64,000 nt of DNA, taken from Brevibacillus brevis. GTDB taxonomy: Bacteria > Bacillota > Bacilli > Brevibacillales > Brevibacillaceae. The translations under genes and the position numbers were made by a program. The stretch's first letter is position 1, and every line of letters starts with the position of its first letter. Below the pieces are notes generated by a model, which was not told the origin of the DNA, did no database searches, and saw only the letters and a program-made list of their open reading frames with translations. This document shows positions 17,694-25,462 of this stretch, in pieces. The DNA is taken from the NCBI RefSeq assembly GCF_001039275.2, contig NZ_CP030117.1, forward strand, positions 4,301,001-4,365,000, in the 5' to 3' direction.

Positions 17694-17773
17694 AAATTTT
17701 TTGATTATGAAACATTTCTATGAGAGTAATCAAAATTTCGATAGGGTTGGACACAGAAGCCTTAGACAACACA

Positions 17774-17803
17774 AAAGACCGCCAGAAAACGCTGACGGTC
17801 TTT
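17774..17803 (-). terminator. Terminator after the ytnP-like gene
   Basis: AAAGACCG/CGGTCTTT hairpin with a short T-run, 12 bases beyond the stop at 17815. Confidence 0.75.
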
Positions 17804-17814
17804 GCCTATCCTTT

Positions 17815-18663
17815 TTACAAAGTAACTTCAATACGATCAACCATTTCTCCCTGCTCGTTCCATTTCACCGCACGGTAAACGCTATCGTGGTAAAACGTGA
17901 ACCAAGCACCTTGCTTGATCCCGTTGTTGATCCATTCTTCTTTTGCAAAGATGGATGTCATCGGATAGTCGTCGTAGGCCATCACCCATAATGGATTTTG
18001 ATGGGCGTGTGTAGGCATGATGTCCGCCAGATGCAAAAGCAGGTGCCCCTCTGTCTCCATTCGGACAATAGCATGTCCCTGACTGTGACCGCCTGTATGA
18101 TGAAGCGTGATTCCTGGCACTACTTCGTGCGAAGCTCCGTACGTCTTTACCTGATTCTCAATCGGACGCCAGTTCTCTTCCCAATATGTATTCTTCGAGC
18201 GAATATTCGGCTCTCTCATCTCTGCCCATTCCTGCTCCTGCACGTAGATGACAGCCTGTGAAAACGTAGAGACCAGTTGTCCATCACGAACAGAGACAAG
18301 TCCGTTGGCATGATCGTAGTGCATATGTGTCATGATGACGATATCAATATCGGCAGGAGACAACCCTTTTGCTGCGAGGGAGTCCACCACTTGAGACTCT
18401 TCCTCCAAGCCAAAATTGCGCTTCTGTTTTTCCGTTAGCCGATCATTTCCCATACCCGATTCAATCAAGATGCGCTTGCCATGAGCCTGTACCAGGATTG
18501 GGTCAGCACGCAAAGGGATTTGATTGAGATCATTTGCTGGGTATCTTTTGCTCCAGAGCGGCTTGGGCACGACTCCAAACATTGCGCCCCCGTCCAGCTT
18601 CGTGAGTCCACCTCTCAGCCAAGACAATTGAAACTGACCTACCTGCCATTCGTTCCCTACCAT
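17815..18663 (-). CDS. ytnP: YtnP-like metallo-beta-lactamase-fold hydrolase (quorum-quenching lactonase type)
   Basis: A 282-residue MBL-fold enzyme with the zinc motif HMHYDH (113-118), a later GGHSQGH block and an LADIMP block carrying the bridging Asp. The length and the opening (LRGGLTKLDGGAMFGVVPK) match Bacillus YtnP, a lactonase reported to degrade acyl-homoserine lactones and to interfere with Streptomyces signalling. No signal peptide is seen, so it acts in the cytosol. It is a single gene with its own terminator. The YtnP assignment is from the sequence pattern. Confidence 0.82.
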   Translation of the reverse strand: MVGNEWQVGQFQLSWLRGGLTKLDGGAMFGVVPKPLWSKRYPANDLNQIPLRADPILVQAHGKRILIESGMGNDRLTEKQKRNFGLEEESQVVDSLAAKGLSPADIDIVIMTHMHYDHANGLVSVRDGQLVSTFSQAVIYVQEQEWAEMREPNIRSKNTYWEENWRPIENQVKTYGASHEVVPGITLHHTGGHSQGHAIVRMETEGHLLLHLADIMPTHAHQNPLWVMAYDDYPMTSIFAKEEWINNGIKQGAWFTFYHDSVYRAVKWNEQGEMVDRIEVTL

Positions 18664-18714
18664 GATCCTGCCGCCTCCTCGATTGCTCGGAATGATGATT
18701 GAAGTTCGAAAGCG

Positions 18715-18738
18715 AAAAGCACCCCGTTCAGGGTGCCT
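18715..18738 (-). terminator. Terminator after the 99-residue hypothetical gene
   Basis: GCACCC/GGGTGC hairpin followed by TTTT on the minus strand, touching the stop codon at 18738. Confidence 0.7.
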
Positions 18739-19034
18739 TACAGCTTTTCTGCTACACTTACAGTTCTAGTCGCCGGGGCGATTTCTAACAGGAGATCACT
18801 CGATACAGCCTGCACAGTGACATCTGAATCACTTCGTCTATGATGAAGCACGAGTTGCGCTACCTTTTCATTCTCTCGGTATACGCTGATTAATGTCTGT
18901 AATGGATTGGCACTCCCGCCTGCGATCAACTTAAACCCCGGGGCTATCGTAAACGTCCATCCCTCCACCTCTACTAGCGGTGCTAACGAGTACAGGAAGT
19001 AGCGTTTCCCTAAGAGAATGCCATTATGGTTCAT
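18738..19034 (-). CDS. Hypothetical protein
   Basis: A 98-residue frame from the ATG at 19034, which lies about 11 bases after GGGGG; a TTG at 19052 is an alternative. The protein looks beta-rich, with alternating hydrophobic residues. I see no domain that I recognise, no signal peptide and no cysteines. Support for a real gene is the terminator set exactly at its stop and a TATACT-like -10 with a TGTCGAA (Spo0A-core) sequence upstream at about 19115-19121. That 7-mer is short enough to occur by chance. Confidence 0.55.
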   Translation of the reverse strand: MNHNGILLGKRYFLYSLAPLVEVEGWTFTIAPGFKLIAGGSANPLQTLISVYRENEKVAQLVLHHRRSDSDVTVQAVSSDLLLEIAPATRTVSVAEKL

Positions 19035-19197
19035 CAAGGCGAGAGCCCCCAATCAAATGAATTTGAACAGTATAACTTCATTTTGCAAAAATTAGCGGAG
19101 GTTGAAAAGCGATTCGACAAAACTTCTAAAAAGACGACATACTTTTCTTAATCATATCCGATCACCGTTGTTTTCGAAATAGAGAATCTTTCATCCC

Positions 19198-21201
19198 TTA
19201 AATCGCTCTTCCTACGGTCGCCCCCTCCAAAATGGCGCGCTTGGCATCGAGCTCTCCCGCTTCTTTAGCACCGCCTATGAGGTGCACAGGTAGCCGATCC
19301 AGCAATGCGTGGTATAGCGAATTGTTGGAGGTCGCTCCAGCCGCTACAATGACCGTATCAGCAGGAATCATGCGTTCCTCCCCATCCTGAATGAAATACA
19401 CCCCTTCTTCAGCAATTCGGCTGTATTCAATTTGTGTCAGCATCTCTACGCCCCGTCGCTTCAGGTTGGAGAGAACTGCCCAACGCGTCGTTTTGCCCAA
19501 GCCCGATCCGACATGCTTTCCTCGCCGCAGCATGCTGATTTTTCGTTTTCGCTGTTGCAGTTGCTGTACAGCTCTTCCATCGAGAATCCGATACTCCTGC
19601 AAGTACTTCGCTGCCTTCGGTGAAATCGTTTCGTCGTGCATCAGTAAATGGGACAAATCACATGCGATTCCTCCCGCACCGACGATGACTACTTGTCTAC
19701 CAACCTTGGCGCGCTTTTCAAATACCGCATCGTACCCCTTCACATGTTCGAGCTCCACACCTGGAATCTCTGGACGCCGTGGAATGACACCCGTTGCTAC
19801 CACAACTTCTGCAAAGCCTTCTTCGATTAGGGCTTCTGCCTCTGCCAGTGTTCCCAGCCTTATTTCGACACCAAGACGCGCAAGCTCTGTCTGATAATAG
19901 CGAAGCGTTTCATTAAATTCCTCTTTACCCGGCACCTGTCTGGCGTAGTTTAATTGTCCACCGATCTGTTTTTTGGCCTCTATGATGATCACCTGATGCC
20001 CTCGCTCTGCCAGCACACGAGCCGCCTCCAAGCCAGCAGGCCCCGCACCGATTACAGCTACCTTCTTGCGGTTTTCCGCCGGAACCAACTGCCACTCTGC
20101 TTCTCTGCCCACGAGAGGATTGACCAGACAGGAGGCTACCTTCCCCTCAAAAATATGATCGAGACAGGCTTGATTGCAAGCAATGCACGTGTTTACTTCA
20201 TCAAAGCGTCCTTCTTTACTTTTTTGAACGATATACGGGTCCGCTAAAAACGGACGGGCCATCGAAACCATATCACTGCATTCCTCATACAAAATCTTTT
20301 CAGCCTGACGCACGTCGCTGATTCGATTGCTGGCGATAACCGGGATGTTCACGACCTGCTTGACTTGCTGCGCCACCCATACATATGCTCCACGCGGCAC
20401 CATCATGCCAATCGTCGGTACTTGTGATTCATGCCAGCCAATTCCGACATTGAGAGCATCAGCTCCTGCCTCCTCCAGCATTTTGGCAAATTGCAATGTC
20501 TCTTCCATCGTCGTACTATCTGGCATCAAGTCCAATCCCGACATCCGGTAGATGATCGGATAATCCGGTCCGACTGCTTGGCGGACACGGTTAGCCACCT
20601 CAATACCAAAACGGGCTCTGCGTAAAAAGTTCCCACCCCACTCATCTTCTCGCTTATTGGTCACAGGGGACAAAAATTGATTGATCAAGTATCCTTCCGA
20701 ACCCATAATTTCTACGGCGTCAAAACCAGCTTTTTTAGCACGGACGGCACCATCAGCAAAGCATTGGATCGTTGCTTCGATCTCCTCTGCATTTAACTCT
20801 CTCGGCTTCCAACGGTTAATCGGCGCCTGCAATGGTGATGGTGCTACCGGGTCTAATCCTGTTGCTTCCTTGTAGGCATAACGCCCAGCATGGAACAGCT
20901 GCAACGCAATTCTCCCATTGGCTTGATGAACCTCTTTCGTGATCAGGCGCAATTTCTCGATATCCTCGTCTTTGTATACATTGCAATACTCGTCGCCCAT
21001 GCCGCCTTCTGGATGTACGGCAGCCCCTCCTGTCACGATCAGACCTGCCTCTCCATTGGCACGCTCTGCGTAAAAGGTAGCAAGCCGCGCTACACCATTC
21101 TGAAGCTTTTCAAATCCAACGTGCATGGACCCCATCATAATCCGATTTGGCAACGTCATCGAACCAATTTGAATCGGTTCCCATACTTTTGAAAGTTCCA
21201 C
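19198..21201 (-). CDS. NADH:flavin oxidoreductase / 2,4-dienoyl-CoA reductase-like protein
   Basis: Starts at GTG 21201, eight bases after GAGGGGGG; an ATG 33 bases further up lacks a site. It has 667 residues. An old-yellow-enzyme TIM barrel (about 5-335) binds FMN. A cysteine cluster (CIACNQACLD, near 340, then CLVNP) binds a 4Fe-4S centre. A Rossmann FAD/NAD(P) half (about 375-650) contains VIGAGPAGLEAARVLAERGH and VIVGAGGIACDLSHLL. This is the layout of bacterial 2,4-dienoyl-CoA reductase (FadH) and related trimethylamine dehydrogenases. A FadR-type palindrome just upstream supports a role in fatty acid degradation, but the substrate is inferred. Confidence 0.83.
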   Translation of the reverse strand: MELSKVWEPIQIGSMTLPNRIMMGSMHVGFEKLQNGVARLATFYAERANGEAGLIVTGGAAVHPEGGMGDEYCNVYKDEDIEKLRLITKEVHQANGRIALQLFHAGRYAYKEATGLDPVAPSPLQAPINRWKPRELNAEEIEATIQCFADGAVRAKKAGFDAVEIMGSEGYLINQFLSPVTNKREDEWGGNFLRRARFGIEVANRVRQAVGPDYPIIYRMSGLDLMPDSTTMEETLQFAKMLEEAGADALNVGIGWHESQVPTIGMMVPRGAYVWVAQQVKQVVNIPVIASNRISDVRQAEKILYEECSDMVSMARPFLADPYIVQKSKEGRFDEVNTCIACNQACLDHIFEGKVASCLVNPLVGREAEWQLVPAENRKKVAVIGAGPAGLEAARVLAERGHQVIIIEAKKQIGGQLNYARQVPGKEEFNETLRYYQTELARLGVEIRLGTLAEAEALIEEGFAEVVVATGVIPRRPEIPGVELEHVKGYDAVFEKRAKVGRQVVIVGAGGIACDLSHLLMHDETISPKAAKYLQEYRILDGRAVQQLQQRKRKISMLRRGKHVGSGLGKTTRWAVLSNLKRRGVEMLTQIEYSRIAEEGVYFIQDGEERMIPADTVIVAAGATSNNSLYHALLDRLPVHLIGGAKEAGELDAKRAILEGATVGRAI

Positions 21202-21223
21202 GTTAAACGCCCCCCTCAACGAG

Positions 21224-21237
21224 TGAATGCTCATTCA
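21224..21237. promoter_or_regulatory. FadR/TetR-type palindromic operator
   Basis: TGAATGCTCATTCA is a 14-base palindrome with six-base perfect arms, 23 bases upstream of the flavoprotein start. It matches the half-sites of Bacillus FadR (TGAATGA...TCATTCA) with a shorter centre. Binding is inferred. Confidence 0.5.
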
Positions 21238-21300
21238 TTTTCATTATCTATACGATTCTCTCTCTTCTCCTCATATTCCTCCTTCCTCATTCATTCATGC

Positions 21301-21330
21301 AAAAAGCTCAGGGCATTACGCCTGAGCTTC
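21301..21330 (-). terminator. Terminator after the 158-residue hypothetical gene
   Basis: AAGCTCAGG/CCTGAGCTT hairpin with TTTTTGC on the minus strand, about 28 bases beyond the stop at 21358. Confidence 0.78.
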
Positions 21331-21357
21331 CTTATTTCTTATGTACAGCCTATGTTT

Positions 21358-21834
21358 TTATGTGCCGAGTTTTACGAGCATTCCTAAATCTGCAGAAAAT
21401 CTTGCGATGGTTTCTGTAAATACGATATCCTCAGCTTCTGTTCGCGGCATCTGCACAACAAAATGATAATCCAGCACGACATTGGCTTCTGCCTGCTTGC
21501 CATGCTCCACAAAGCGGCGCTTTTCTGTCAGCGAGCACTCAGCTACCAAGCTTTTTGCTTGTGTCCATAAGTGTTGAATCTCTTCATCTTGCAAGCTATA
21601 AGGATAGTCAATTTCCACCTCAATTTCACAACTGTCCTCTTCCGCAAGCGAAAACAGATGGATGGTCGCCGTTGGTTGCTTCTCATCTTCCGCCTCGGAA
21701 AACGTGATCAGAACCTCTTGCCCTTCCGATTCTTCCAACAACGAATGATCGGAGCGCAAGACGATATCCGAAATCATTCCATGCGTATGTAACTGTTGAT
21801 TTAGTTTTTCCACCATAAATTGTAGCACGTACAT
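21358..21834 (-). CDS. Hypothetical protein
   Basis: A 158-residue acidic, soluble protein; AGGAGG is four bases before the ATG, a strong start. I do not recognise the family. It has an N-terminal helix, an acidic beta-rich middle (rich in Glu in EEDSCEIEVEIDYPYSLQDEE), then a helix and a final beta section. It has no signal peptide and no metal motif. It is a single gene bounded by its own terminator downstream and another terminator upstream, so it is its own transcription unit. Confidence 0.72.
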   Translation of the reverse strand: MYVLQFMVEKLNQQLHTHGMISDIVLRSDHSLLEESEGQEVLITFSEAEDEKQPTATIHLFSLAEEDSCEIEVEIDYPYSLQDEEIQHLWTQAKSLVAECSLTEKRRFVEHGKQAEANVVLDYHFVVQMPRTEAEDIVFTETIARFSADLGMLVKLGT

Positions 21835-21893
21835 TTTTCCTCCTGTTTCACGATTTCCTCTCGTTGCAGTATAGCACGAGTTTTACAAATGCG

Positions 21894-21919
21894 AAAAACC
21901 CCTTCACGAGGAAGGGGTC
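21894..21919 (-). terminator. Terminator overlapping the stop of the 104-residue membrane protein
   Basis: ACCCCTTC/GAAGGGGT hairpin with TTTTT on the minus strand. The TGA stop lies inside the stem. Confidence 0.78.
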
Positions 21920-22218
21920 GGTGTATTGTTCATATTTTTTTGATTCATGAATTCGGACAGCCACGCACGACGTACTTCTTTGTTTGGACAGTAACCTAAA
22001 ATGTAGCTTTCTCCGCGCATATATTTTTCCTTAATCCACTCTTTATGCTTGCGGAAAAAGGCATGCTGGAAATCAATCGGCATCTGCTGATATTCTTCCA
22101 AAGCTGAAGGGTTCTGGAGGAAAAAATCTTCATCATACACAAACTCTTCGTTTTGTTGGCGGCTGATCAGGTACACAAAAGCAATCACCAGGAACAGGTT
22201 CACCAAGAAAATCGTCAT
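21904..22218 (-). CDS. Small membrane-anchored hypothetical protein
   Basis: A 104-residue protein with one N-terminal membrane segment (about 3-19) and a charged cytosolic or external tail rich in Glu, Phe and Tyr. A GGAGGGATTTCT site precedes the ATG. The family is not recognised. The tail has an LEEYQQMPIDFQHAFFRKHKEW region that is amphipathic and helical. It is single, with a terminator built over the stop codon. Confidence 0.68.
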   Translation of the reverse strand: MTIFLVNLFLVIAFVYLISRQQNEEFVYDEDFFLQNPSALEEYQQMPIDFQHAFFRKHKEWIKEKYMRGESYILGYCPNKEVRRAWLSEFMNQKNMNNTPTPSS

Positions 22219-22352
22219 AGAAATCCCTCCAGTCAGTAATAATTATCTGATTAATCTGTCTTATCAGCATATTATTATTGTACCACGAAATTGGTGTTTT
22301 CTAAACCTTTTCCATAAACGAATTTTTAAAAATTTTTGATGAATCGACAAAT

Positions 22353-22386
22353 AAAAACACCCGCTCGTGATGAACGGGTGTTTTTC
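22353..22386 (-). terminator. Terminator after the LCP gene
   Basis: AAAACACCCG/CGGGTGTTTT hairpin with flanking A/T-runs, just beyond the stop at 22394. Confidence 0.85.
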
Positions 22387-22393
22387 GTACTCG

Positions 22394-23854
22394 TTAGGAG
22401 TTTGTGTTCGGACTATCTGTCGTTGCAGGACCAGCATCCTGACTGGACGGCGGGATGATATCCGGCGGTGGAGTAGAGTTGTTGCCGTTGTTACCTGCTG
22501 GTACAGTCCCAGGAGATTGTGTTGCATCAGTCGCAGGCGTCTGCGCTCCCTGACCTTGATCTGTCGACTGGCCTTGCCCTTCTGGGTTTACGACATCAGG
22601 TGGCGGCATTGCGCCTTCATTTGCCGTACCGTCTTGATTGTCTGTTGGATTCGTCGGCTCTTGTTCTTTCGGAGCCTCCGTTTTTTGTTTCGTTGGTGTT
22701 GACGCAGCTGATTCTGTCGTTTTCTTCTTGACGCTCTTCTTGTTGCTTGTCGCTACCGCTTCACCGGCACCGAGTATCGGCGAATTATTGAGCGCTACGA
22801 CGCTCTCACTCAATCCCATCTCTGATTGCAAGGAATCGCGAACAGACTCGAGCTTTTCTTTTTCGAGATAGGTGTATCCTCCCTGCCAATATGCCCCATT
22901 ATCCAATGCAGTGACCGTAGAGGAATTAAATCCTTTGAAATCGTAGGCCAAGCCTTTGATCTGATCCTTGGAAAGATCGGTATGTATATTCTTGGCGCCT
23001 ACGTCCATTACGTTAAAGATCTTCGTCAATCCTTCAAGAGAAGCCGCTTTGTCCACAACAGCCTTGATGACCTCTTGTTGGCGACGGTTACGGTCGAAGT
23101 CACTGGAGTAGTACTTCGTTCCACGGTTGTCATGACGATGTCGTACATAACCAAGTGCTTGTTCACCATTCAATTTTTGAAGTCCTGGCTGGAGATTGAT
23201 GTGTGTATCGTCAGTTGGATCATCGTATACCAGTCTGCGATCCACATTGACTTCCACACCACCTAATTCGTCAATGACAGCTTTGAAACCATCGAAGTCA
23301 ATCGCTACAAAATGCTCAATCGGAATACCCAGTATTTCATTCAACGTTTTCTTCGTTAAGGAAATACCATCTTCGGTAACCGTCTTGTTGTTGCGCTCTG
23401 CTTGTCTGCGTTCTGCTTCACCATTGGCATAGACAGAATTGATCTTATGGTAGTCGCGATAACCTGGAATCTTGACGCGTGTGTCCCGTGGAATGGATAC
23501 CATGGTAACTTTCTTCGTCTTTGGATTGGCAACTGCCACGATCATTACGTCTGTATTCATGGAACCTGTTTCAGGACGGGTATCAGAACCAAGCAAGACG
23601 AACGACATTGGCTTATCCGAGTAGTATACAGGATCGACATTTTGGGATACTGGCGAAGTAAATCCGCTGTTTGCAGGGCTCGTTACTTCCGTCAGAGTGT
23701 CTTCAATTTTCCAATAAATTGCTCCAGCCACACCGCCAACCAGCAGCAAGGTGATCAATGTGAGGGATACCACGAGTTTACGTATTTTTCGATTACGGCT
23801 CGGCTGTTTCTTTCGAGAAGCTGAAGCGCGTGTTTTCACAACAGTATCTGGCAT
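22394..23854 (-). CDS. LytR-CpsA-Psr (LCP) family cell-wall polymer ligase
   Basis: Starts at the ATG at 23854 after AAGGAG; a longer frame to 23932 has no site. It has 486 residues: a basic cytosolic tail, one membrane segment (about 24-44), and an LCP domain (about 80-290) with FVLLGSDTRPETGSMNTD, SIPRDTRVKIPGY and KINSVYANG, which hold the Arg/Asp residues that bind the lipid pyrophosphate. YVRHRHDNRG and DFDRNRRQQEVIKA follow. LCP enzymes transfer teichoic acid or capsule from undecaprenyl carriers to peptidoglycan outside the membrane. The last 120 or so residues are a Pro/Thr/Gln/Asn-rich disordered tail, longer than usual. Confidence 0.9.
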   Translation of the reverse strand: MPDTVVKTRASASRKKQPSRNRKIRKLVVSLTLITLLLVGGVAGAIYWKIEDTLTEVTSPANSGFTSPVSQNVDPVYYSDKPMSFVLLGSDTRPETGSMNTDVMIVAVANPKTKKVTMVSIPRDTRVKIPGYRDYHKINSVYANGEAERRQAERNNKTVTEDGISLTKKTLNEILGIPIEHFVAIDFDGFKAVIDELGGVEVNVDRRLVYDDPTDDTHINLQPGLQKLNGEQALGYVRHRHDNRGTKYYSSDFDRNRRQQEVIKAVVDKAASLEGLTKIFNVMDVGAKNIHTDLSKDQIKGLAYDFKGFNSSTVTALDNGAYWQGGYTYLEKEKLESVRDSLQSEMGLSESVVALNNSPILGAGEAVATSNKKSVKKKTTESAASTPTKQKTEAPKEQEPTNPTDNQDGTANEGAMPPPDVVNPEGQGQSTDQGQGAQTPATDATQSPGTVPAGNNGNNSTPPPDIIPPSSQDAGPATTDSPNTNS

Positions 23855-23899
23855 ATGAATCAGTCTCCTTGTTCGCGCACGCTTTTTGACAAAGTAAAG

Positions 23900-23920
23900 G
23901 GAGGCACGATTTTGAATTGT
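23900..23920. promoter_or_regulatory. Inverted repeat in the LCP gene leader
   Basis: GGCACGAT and ATTGTGCC form a near-perfect inverted repeat around five bases, 46 bases upstream of the LCP start and downstream of the -10. It could be an operator or a leader hairpin. Confidence 0.35.
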
Positions 23921-23986
23921 GCCACTCGACAATATGCACCACTATTTTCTTCAGTTGGCAATACTCTGATTCAGGTATTGTACCAT

Positions 23987-23995
23987 ATCGTTGTC
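23987..23995 (-). promoter_or_regulatory. Extended -10 promoter for the LCP gene
   Basis: TGGTACAAT on the minus strand, an extended -10 (TGnTACAAT), about 133 bases before the LCP start. Confidence 0.4.
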
Positions 23996-24025
23996 TGCAT
24001 TTGTAGAAAAATGTTCCTTTAAACG

Positions 24026-24061
24026 AAAAGTCCCCCATCTTTTTGTCGATAAGGGGACTTT
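24026..24061 (-). terminator. Terminator after the 45-residue gene
   Basis: AAAGTCCCC/GGGGACTTT hairpin with a T-run on the minus strand, 23 bases beyond the stop at 24084. Confidence 0.75.
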
Positions 24062-24083
24062 AGTTGCATATATAACTTTTGGC

Positions 24084-24221
24084 TTATTGCAAGCCACGTG
24101 GCGCCTGACTAAACCCTTGTACAGGACCTTCAGGACGCTTGTTTTTGGAGCGATGTGAATCTCCGCCCTGCCGAACATGGCTCTCTTGTTTTCCGTTTAC
24201 ATCATTCGATTTCTTTTCCAT
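24084..24221 (-). CDS. Small hydrophilic protein, possibly spore-associated
   Basis: A 45-residue frame with a very strong ribosome site (GAGGAGGAG, 9 bases before the ATG) and a good terminator. The product is highly charged and rich in Lys, Asn, Gln, Ser and Gly, with an RSKNKRPEGPVQG segment and no hydrophobic core. It recalls small acid-soluble minor spore proteins such as SspN or SspP in composition, but I cannot align it to one. It is too short for usual ORF cutoffs. No sporulation promoter is obvious upstream. Confidence 0.65.
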   Translation of the reverse strand: MEKKSNDVNGKQESHVRQGGDSHRSKNKRPEGPVQGFSQAPRGLQ

Positions 24222-24278
24222 GACATACACTCCTCCTCTGTACCAACTAACGGGTAGTGTACGTCAAGCTATGTATTT

Positions 24279-25232
24279 TCATTCTCTGTCGAGGATCTGT
24301 CTTTCTTTTGCGGCATAGTAATCTTTTCGTGCCAAAAGGGTATCGATATCATATCGGCCATTTCCCTTTGTTCTCATCTCTGCCAGAGCAACCCCGAAAG
24401 CTGCTTGTTCTGTAAGGGACAGCGCTTTGTTTTGCGCATAAATGATACCCGCGGCAAACGCATCTCCTGCTGACTCTCGAATCGGCATAGCCGGGGCAGC
24501 AAGCCATTTTTTCTCATGTGCGGTGCAAAGCCACAGCCCTGCTTCCCCACAAATGACCATGACCTGATGGATACCTTCTGTCACCAATTTTTTCGCGCAT
24601 ATTTCCACATCATTATAGGAATGAAGCGATTGGCCACCCAACACTTCCAGTTCATCAATGCTCGCGACAAGTATATGAACACCTTCAAGTAACCCTTTCC
24701 ATTTTTCTGCTTTTTTCACAGAGACAGGGTCTACGATGATCTTTTTGTCGAGTCTTCTGGCTTCCGCCAAAAATGCCCGCATAACCTCGACGGGAAGATT
24801 GGCATCCAGAAACAAGCCTGCGGCCTGCGGCAAGCGCTTGAGACCTTGCTGGACAATCTCCGCTGGCCACTCTTCATTTAGTTCCATATCTGCAACAGCC
24901 GTGTACAATTCACCGTCACGATCACGAATAGCCAAATAGCGCCCAGTCGATTTCCCTGCGATTCGCAGCATACCATGGGTAGCCACTCCACTATTTGCTG
25001 TGACCTGTCTTAACCACTCGCCATCTGCATCTTCTCCTACCAGAGCAAACAGCTGCACTTCTTCTCCTAGCCATCCGAGATTTTCCGCCACGTTTCGAGC
25101 TACACCGCCTGCTGCTTGATGTACTTCACCCGGATTACTTGTTCCAGGCAACAGTCTGGCAGAAGTGATTCCCTGCACGTCAACATTGGCTCCTCCCACG
25201 CATAGCCAGTATTCTGTTATACCTTCCAGCAT
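24279..25232 (-). CDS. PfkB-family carbohydrate/nucleoside kinase
   Basis: Starts at the ATG at 25232 after AGGGGG; the frame runs further up without a site. It has 317 residues of the ribokinase fold: an N-terminal CVGGANVDVQG, a GGVARNVAENLGWLG PfkB signature 1 (about 40-55), and a C-terminal RESAGDAFAAG in place of the usual T-G-A-G-D motif. The Asp of GD is the catalytic base and is present, but the first Gly of the anion hole is Ser. Pseudouridine kinases are the nearest type I can recall. No glycosidase partner is nearby, so the substrate is open. Confidence 0.8.
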   Translation of the reverse strand: MLEGITEYWLCVGGANVDVQGITSARLLPGTSNPGEVHQAAGGVARNVAENLGWLGEEVQLFALVGEDADGEWLRQVTANSGVATHGMLRIAGKSTGRYLAIRDRDGELYTAVADMELNEEWPAEIVQQGLKRLPQAAGLFLDANLPVEVMRAFLAEARRLDKKIIVDPVSVKKAEKWKGLLEGVHILVASIDELEVLGGQSLHSYNDVEICAKKLVTEGIHQVMVICGEAGLWLCTAHEKKWLAAPAMPIRESAGDAFAAGIIYAQNKALSLTEQAAFGVALAEMRTKGNGRYDIDTLLARKDYYAAKERQILDRE

Positions 25233-25462
25233 TCCAGCATTCCCCCTAGCCTTCTGCTCATGGTCTAGTCCATTGTGCTCCTCTCTTTTTTCGACAGCAT
25301 CTCCCCATTTACCTACCTTTTTAAAAACTTCCTGACAGATCAAATTCTTTATTTCGGACCACTATATTCCGGTTATTCATGGATGACGTCCTGTAGAATC
25401 CGTGCTACATTGAGAAAAATGAAAAAAGTAAGTTACGAAAGAAAGGTTGGGGATGAACTGAC

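Noticed and set aside
19113..19125. Spo0A-core sequence TGTCGAA before the 98-residue hypothetical gene
   Set aside because: A fixed 7-mer is expected about eight times by chance on both strands of 64 kb; another copy occurs near 25288. It is mentioned in the gene note but not called as a site.
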